Below are positions 60,608 through 64,000 of a stretch of 64,000 bases of DNA, piece after piece (position 1 is the stretch's first letter; each line of letters opens with the position of its first letter). The translations under genes were made by a program, and so were the position numbers. Source of the stretch: Streptomyces scopuliridis RB72 (GTDB lineage Bacteria; Actinomycetota; Actinomycetes; Streptomycetales; Streptomycetaceae); the NCBI RefSeq assembly GCF_000718095.1, contig NZ_JOEI01000006.1:62001-126000 (forward strand), given 5' to 3'. Below the pieces are notes generated by a model that saw only the letters and a program-made list of their open reading frames with translations, ran no database searches and had not been told where the DNA came from.

Positions 60608-61528
60608 ATGATCGAAGTTGCCGACCTGACCAAGCGCTACGGGAGAACGACCGCTGTGGAGGGGCTCACCTTCCAGGTACGGCCCGGCCGGGTGACCGGA
60701 TTCCTGGGCCCCAACGGCGCCGGGAAGTCCACCACGATGCGCATGATGCTGGGCCTGGACCGGCCGACGGCCGGCGAGGTACGCATCGGGGGCGTGCCCT
60801 ACCAGCGGCTGCACGACCCGCTGCGTACGGTGGGCGCGCTGCTCGACGCCAAGGCGGTGCACCCCGGCCGGACCGCGCTGAACCATCTGCGGAGTCTGGC
60901 CCGAGGCAACCGGATCCCACCACAGCGCGTCCGTGAGGTGATCGAGCTGACCGGCCTGCGGAGCGCCGCGCGCCGACGGGCCGGGACGTTCTCCCTGGGC
61001 ATGAGTCAGCGGCTGGGAATCGCCGCGGCGCTGCTCGGCGACCCCGCCGTCCTGGTGCTCGACGAGCCGGTCAACGGGCTCGACCCGGAAGGCGTCCTGT
61101 GGATCCGTCACCTCATGCGGGACCAGGCGGCACAGGGGCGCACCGTCTTCGTGTCCAGCCATCTGATGAGCGAGGCGGCGCTGACCGTCGACCACCTCAT
61201 CGTCATCGGCCGCGGCCGGCTCCTCGCGGACACCAGCATGACCGCGTTCATCGACCGGCACACGGACTCGGGGGTGCGGGTGCGCACGCCGGAACCGCGG
61301 CGGCTGCGCGACGTGCTGGCCGGCGCGGGCATCACGGTCACCGACCACGCCGACGGCGGCCTGGACGTGGCCGCCGGCGCGGAGCGGATCGGCGAACTCG
61401 TCGCGGCGCACGGGGTGCCGGTGCATGAGGTGACGCGGAACACCGCGTCTCTCGAAGAGGCGTTCATGCGGCTGACCGCCGACGCGCTCGAATACCGGGC
61501 GGAGCCGCCGGGGGGAGTACGACGATGA
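60608..61528 (+). CDS. ABC transporter ATP-binding protein (DrrA/bacitracin-type exporter)
   Basis: 306 residues. Walker A GPNGAGKSTT, signature LSLGMSQR-like (FSLGMSQRLGI), Walker B VLVLDEPVNGLDPEG. The C-terminal about 80 residues are the extra domain typical of drug-resistance ATPases. Divergent from the two-component genes and followed by its permease with a 4-bp overlap. Exports a drug-like or peptide compound (family inference). Confidence 0.95.
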   Translation: MIEVADLTKRYGRTTAVEGLTFQVRPGRVTGFLGPNGAGKSTTMRMMLGLDRPTAGEVRIGGVPYQRLHDPLRTVGALLDAKAVHPGRTALNHLRSLARGNRIPPQRVREVIELTGLRSAARRRAGTFSLGMSQRLGIAAALLGDPAVLVLDEPVNGLDPEGVLWIRHLMRDQAAQGRTVFVSSHLMSEAALTVDHLIVIGRGRLLADTSMTAFIDRHTDSGVRVRTPEPRRLRDVLAGAGITVTDHADGGLDVAAGAERIGELVAAHGVPVHEVTRNTASLEEAFMRLTADALEYRAEPPGGVRR

Positions 61529-62298
61529 CCAGCAACTCACCCCGAGCGGTTCTCGCCGCCGAGTGGATCAAGGTGTGGACCGTACGTACGACCGGCCTCA
61601 CCCTGCTGCTGACCTTCGCGCTCAGCACCGGCCTCGGCACCCTCGTCGCGCTCAGCTGGCGTGGCGACATCGAGCGCGTCGTCAACTTCGATCCGCTGTT
61701 CGCCGGCTTGTACGGCGTGACCCTCGGGCAGCTCGCCCTCGTCGTGTTCGGCGTCCTGCTCGTGGGCTCCGAGTACTCGTCCGGATCGATCCGGGCGTCG
61801 CTGTGCGCGGTGCCCCAGCGCGGGCTGCTCTATGGCGGCAAGGTGCTGGCCGGCACGCTGGTCGCCCTCGCCGGTTCGACGGTCACCGTCATCGTCACGT
61901 TCGCCGGGGCGCAGGCGGCCCTCGGCCCGTACGGCACCACGCTCACCGCGGACGGGATCCCGGCCGCGCTGGCCGGCGCCATTGCCTACCTCACGCTGAT
62001 CTGCGCCTTCTCCATGGGAATCGCGACCATCGTGCGCAGCCCGTCGATCTCACTGGGCGTTCTGCTGCCGCTGCTGTTCCTCAGCTCCCAGGGGCTGGGC
62101 AACGTGCCCGCCCTGAAGCCCGTCCTGCGGTACCTGCCCGACCAGGCCGGCCTGGAACTGATGGGCCTTGCCGGACCGTCCGCCGACGGACGCTTCGGCC
62201 CCGGCTACGGCACCGGGACAGCGCTTGTCATTTTGCTGGCCTGGACCGCCGCCGCCCTGGCCGGCGGCTACCTGCTCCTGCGCCGACGCGACGCGTGA
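61525..62298 (+). CDS. ABC transporter permease (ABC-2 type)
   Basis: 257 residues with six helices starting near residue 22. ATG overlaps the ATPase stop. GSEYSSGSIRASLCAVPQRGLLYGGKVLAG is typical of bacitracin/lantibiotic-type ABC-2 permeases. Forms the membrane part of the exporter above. Ends in front of the right copy of the direct repeat. Confidence 0.94.
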   Translation: MTSNSPRAVLAAEWIKVWTVRTTGLTLLLTFALSTGLGTLVALSWRGDIERVVNFDPLFAGLYGVTLGQLALVVFGVLLVGSEYSSGSIRASLCAVPQRGLLYGGKVLAGTLVALAGSTVTVIVTFAGAQAALGPYGTTLTADGIPAALAGAIAYLTLICAFSMGIATIVRSPSISLGVLLPLLFLSSQGLGNVPALKPVLRYLPDQAGLELMGLAGPSADGRFGPGYGTGTALVILLAWTAAALAGGYLLLRRRDA

Positions 62299-62314
62299 TG
62301 CCCGGGCCGGGTGT

Positions 62315-62382
62315 GCCCCGGCCCCCGGCACCACGACGCACGAGACCACACCCCGGACCCGCCGGCTACGCCGGCCCCGCCG
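62315..62382 (+). repeat. Right copy of the direct repeat flanking the TCS/ABC module
   Basis: Pairs with 58458-58532; exact over 62355-62382. Includes the pirin stop codon. Between permease and pirin stops; a GC-rich bulged hairpin at 62301-62328 next to it may terminate transcription. Confidence 0.8.
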
Positions 62383-63319
62383 GAACCGTGCCCAGGCGGC
62401 CCGCCTGGAAGTCCTCGAACGCCTGCTTGAGCTCCGCGTGACTGTTCATCACGAACGGGCCGTAGTGCGCCATCGGCTCCCTGATCGGGCGCCCGCCCAG
62501 CAGCACGACCTCCAGGTCCGGCGTGTTCCCGTCCTGGGACTCGTCCGCGCGCACGCTCAGTGCGCCGCCCGCGCCGAACACCGCCGTCTGCCCCATGCGC
62601 ACGGGGCGCCGGTCCGTACCGACCGAGCCGCGCCCCGCCAGTACGTACGCGAGACCGTTGAAGTCCTCCCGCCACGGCAGGTTGATCTCCGCCCCCGGCC
62701 GCAGCGTCGCGTGGATCATCGTGATCGGGGTGTGCGTGATGCCGGGACCCTCGTGCCCGTCCAGCGCGCCGGCGATCACCCGGAGCAGCGCGCCGCCGTC
62801 GGGCGAGGTCAGCAGCTGGACCTGGCCGCCGCGGATGTCCTGGTACCGGGGGTCCATCATCTTGTCGGACGCCGGGAGGTTCACCCAGAGCTGGAGGCCG
62901 TGGAACAGCCCGCCTGACGTGACCAGCGACTCCGGCGGAGCCTCGATGTGCAGCAGGCCGGAGCCCGCCGTCATCCACTGGGTGTCACCGTTCTGGATGG
63001 TGCCGCCGCCACCGTTGCTGTCCTGGTGGACGAAGGTGCCGTCGATCAGGTACGTGACGGTCTCGAAGCCGCGGTGCGGGTGCCACGGCGTGCCCTTGGG
63101 CTCGCCCGGCGCGTACTCCACCTCGCCCATCTGGTCCATCATGATGAACGGGTCGAGGTGCTCGTAGTTGATCCCCGCGAACGCGCGACGTACCGGGAAG
63201 CCCTCACCCTCGAAACCGCCGGGGGCGGTCGTGACGGCGAGCACGGGGCGGGCCACGGCGTCGGCCGGAGCCGCCACCCGGGGAAGGGTCAGCGGGTTTT
63301 CGACAGTCACTGCGGGCAT
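62366..63319 (-). CDS. Pirin-family protein
   Basis: 317 residues. Cupin barrel with the metal-binding PKGTPWHPHRGFETVTYLIDG and GSGLLHIEAPPE in the N-terminal half (two of the His and a Glu bind Fe), and a C-terminal cupin with altered residues (pirin C-terminal family). Bacterial pirins have quercetinase-like activity or act on metabolism and redox sensing. ATG with aaggagg 5 bases upstream. Confidence 0.94.
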   Translation of the reverse strand: MPAVTVENPLTLPRVAAPADAVARPVLAVTTAPGGFEGEGFPVRRAFAGINYEHLDPFIMMDQMGEVEYAPGEPKGTPWHPHRGFETVTYLIDGTFVHQDSNGGGGTIQNGDTQWMTAGSGLLHIEAPPESLVTSGGLFHGLQLWVNLPASDKMMDPRYQDIRGGQVQLLTSPDGGALLRVIAGALDGHEGPGITHTPITMIHATLRPGAEINLPWREDFNGLAYVLAGRGSVGTDRRPVRMGQTAVFGAGGALSVRADESQDGNTPDLEVVLLGGRPIREPMAHYGPFVMNSHAELKQAFEDFQAGRLGTVPAGPA

Positions 63320-63420
63320 GAGGGCCTCCTTGATGATTCAACGTTCAATTTAGTTGAACAGTGAACATCTGGCAAGGCGCACTCCCCTCCCGTACCGCTC
63401 CCATGGGGTGACATGAGCGC

Positions 63421-63443
63421 GCCGCGGCCGGATGGGCCGCGGC
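63421..63443 (-). terminator. Terminator after SseB-like gene
   Basis: 9-bp stem gccgcggcc/ggccgcggc with a 5-nt loop, 28 bases after the stop of the minus-strand gene at 63472. Confidence 0.65.
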
Positions 63444-63471
63444 GGGAGGGCTGGGGATTAACGGACCGGTT

Positions 63472-63960
63472 CTAGCCGTACATACGGCGCATCGCGAAGT
63501 CCACCATCTGCTCGACCGCCTTCGCGTCGAACACCATCCGGTGGTCGCCCTCCATGTCCAGTACGAAGCCGTATCCCGTGGGCAGCAGATCGATCACCTC
63601 GGCGCCGGTGATCACGAAGTACTTCGACTCCTTGCCCGCGTACCGCCGCAGCTCCTTGAGCGTGCTGAACATGGGGATCACCGGCTGCTGCGTGTTGTGC
63701 AGCGCCAGGAACCCTGGATTGTCACCCCGCGGGCAGTAGACCTTCGACGTCGCGAAGATCTGCTGGAAGTCCTCGGCCGACAACGACCCCGTCGTGAACG
63801 CCCGCACGGCGTCCCCGAGCGACGGGGGCGACGGCTCCGGATACAGCGGTTGTTCGCCGTAACCGCCCGTGCCGGGGCCGCCCATCGGTTGCTGCTGCGG
63901 CTGCTGAGGCGGGTGCGTGTACTGCTGCTGAGCGCCCGGGTTCTGGTCGTAGCCGTACAT
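63472..63960 (-). CDS. SseB-family protein
   Basis: 162 residues. Gln/Pro/Gly-rich head (1-45), then the SseB N-terminal domain (SLSAEDFQQIFATSKVYCPRG, PVIPMFSTLKELRRY, GAEVIDLLPTGYGFVLDMEGDHRMVFD). A widely distributed Streptomyces protein of unknown role; the family name comes from enhanced serine sensitivity in E. coli. ATG at 63960. Confidence 0.9.
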   Translation of the reverse strand: MYGYDQNPGAQQQYTHPPQQPQQQPMGGPGTGGYGEQPLYPEPSPPSLGDAVRAFTTGSLSAEDFQQIFATSKVYCPRGDNPGFLALHNTQQPVIPMFSTLKELRRYAGKESKYFVITGAEVIDLLPTGYGFVLDMEGDHRMVFDAKAVEQMVDFAMRRMYG

Positions 63961-64000
63961 GAGCGCAAGAGTACTGAGGAATGCCGCCCCGGGAAGCCTC

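Overview
This 64 kb, very GC-rich window (coding third positions almost all G or C, many GTG starts, four-base ATGA/GTGA gene overlaps) reads as a Streptomyces chromosome or that of a close relative. Supporting signs are a DmdR-type iron box, DUF5753/DUF397 regulator pairs, a SpoIIE-type phosphatase with a kinase-like ATPase domain, a sugar importer with no ATPase of its own, and rare TTA leucine codons in two genes only. No tRNA, rRNA, CRISPR array, prophage or intact insertion sequence was seen.

Layout. (1) 1-9955: an NRPS-independent (NIS) siderophore operon whose first gene, a PLP decarboxylase, is cut by the left edge. It continues with an IucA/IucC synthetase, an N-monooxygenase, an MFS exporter, a second IucA/IucC synthetase and a glutamine-synthetase-like ligase, all joined by 4-bp overlaps. 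A convergent siderophore-binding lipoprotein gene has its own iron box. (2) 10.1-13.9 kb: a disulfide oxidoreductase, a divergent SDR, a GPP34 protein and a membrane protein. (3) 13.9-16.6 kb: a gene-poor, lower-GC stretch with a CxxCxGxG microprotein and a TasA-like secreted protein paired with a SipW-type signal peptidase. (4) 16.6-20.5 kb: a regulatory and peptide-modification island. It holds an RsbW-like ATPase, a DUF5753 regulator with DUF397, then a 68-residue protein, a stand-alone PIMT-like methyltransferase with a TTA codon, and a 30-residue CxxC microprotein starting at TTG. A GGCGCAAC motif recurs in front of both transcription units.

(5) 20.5-27.9 kb: a ROK repressor divergent from an ABC sugar importer (two permeases, binding lipoprotein, Gfo/Idh/MocA dehydrogenase), followed by a PucR-like regulator. 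(6) 28-34 kb: NfeD and flotillin, a sulfite-oxidase-fold protein, a DUF574 methyltransferase with a DUF5753 regulator, and a GT2 glycosyltransferase. (7) 34.1-37 kb: a complete class I P450 operon (ferredoxin, reductase, P450). (8) 37-43 kb: small membrane proteins, DUF2630, a LysR/DJ-1 divergent pair, an RsbW-like ATPase and an S4 RNA-binding protein. (9) 43-49 kb: a PhoX-type phosphatase, a VWA protein and an OmpR two-component system.

(10) 49-64 kb: metG, an L,D-transpeptidase-like lipoprotein downstream of a decayed sigma-factor gene, DoxX, aspS, a SpoIIE-family phosphatase, an AI-2E transporter, a NarL two-component system divergent from an ABC exporter, pirin and an SseB-like protein. 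The NarL/ABC module is bracketed by a 28-bp exact direct repeat.

The most promising undescribed system is the 17.4-20.5 kb island: a candidate aspartate-modifying RiPP (imiditide-like) locus with its own regulator. Next are the NIS operon carrying a glutamine-synthetase-like ligase and the TTA-containing TasA/SipW pair.
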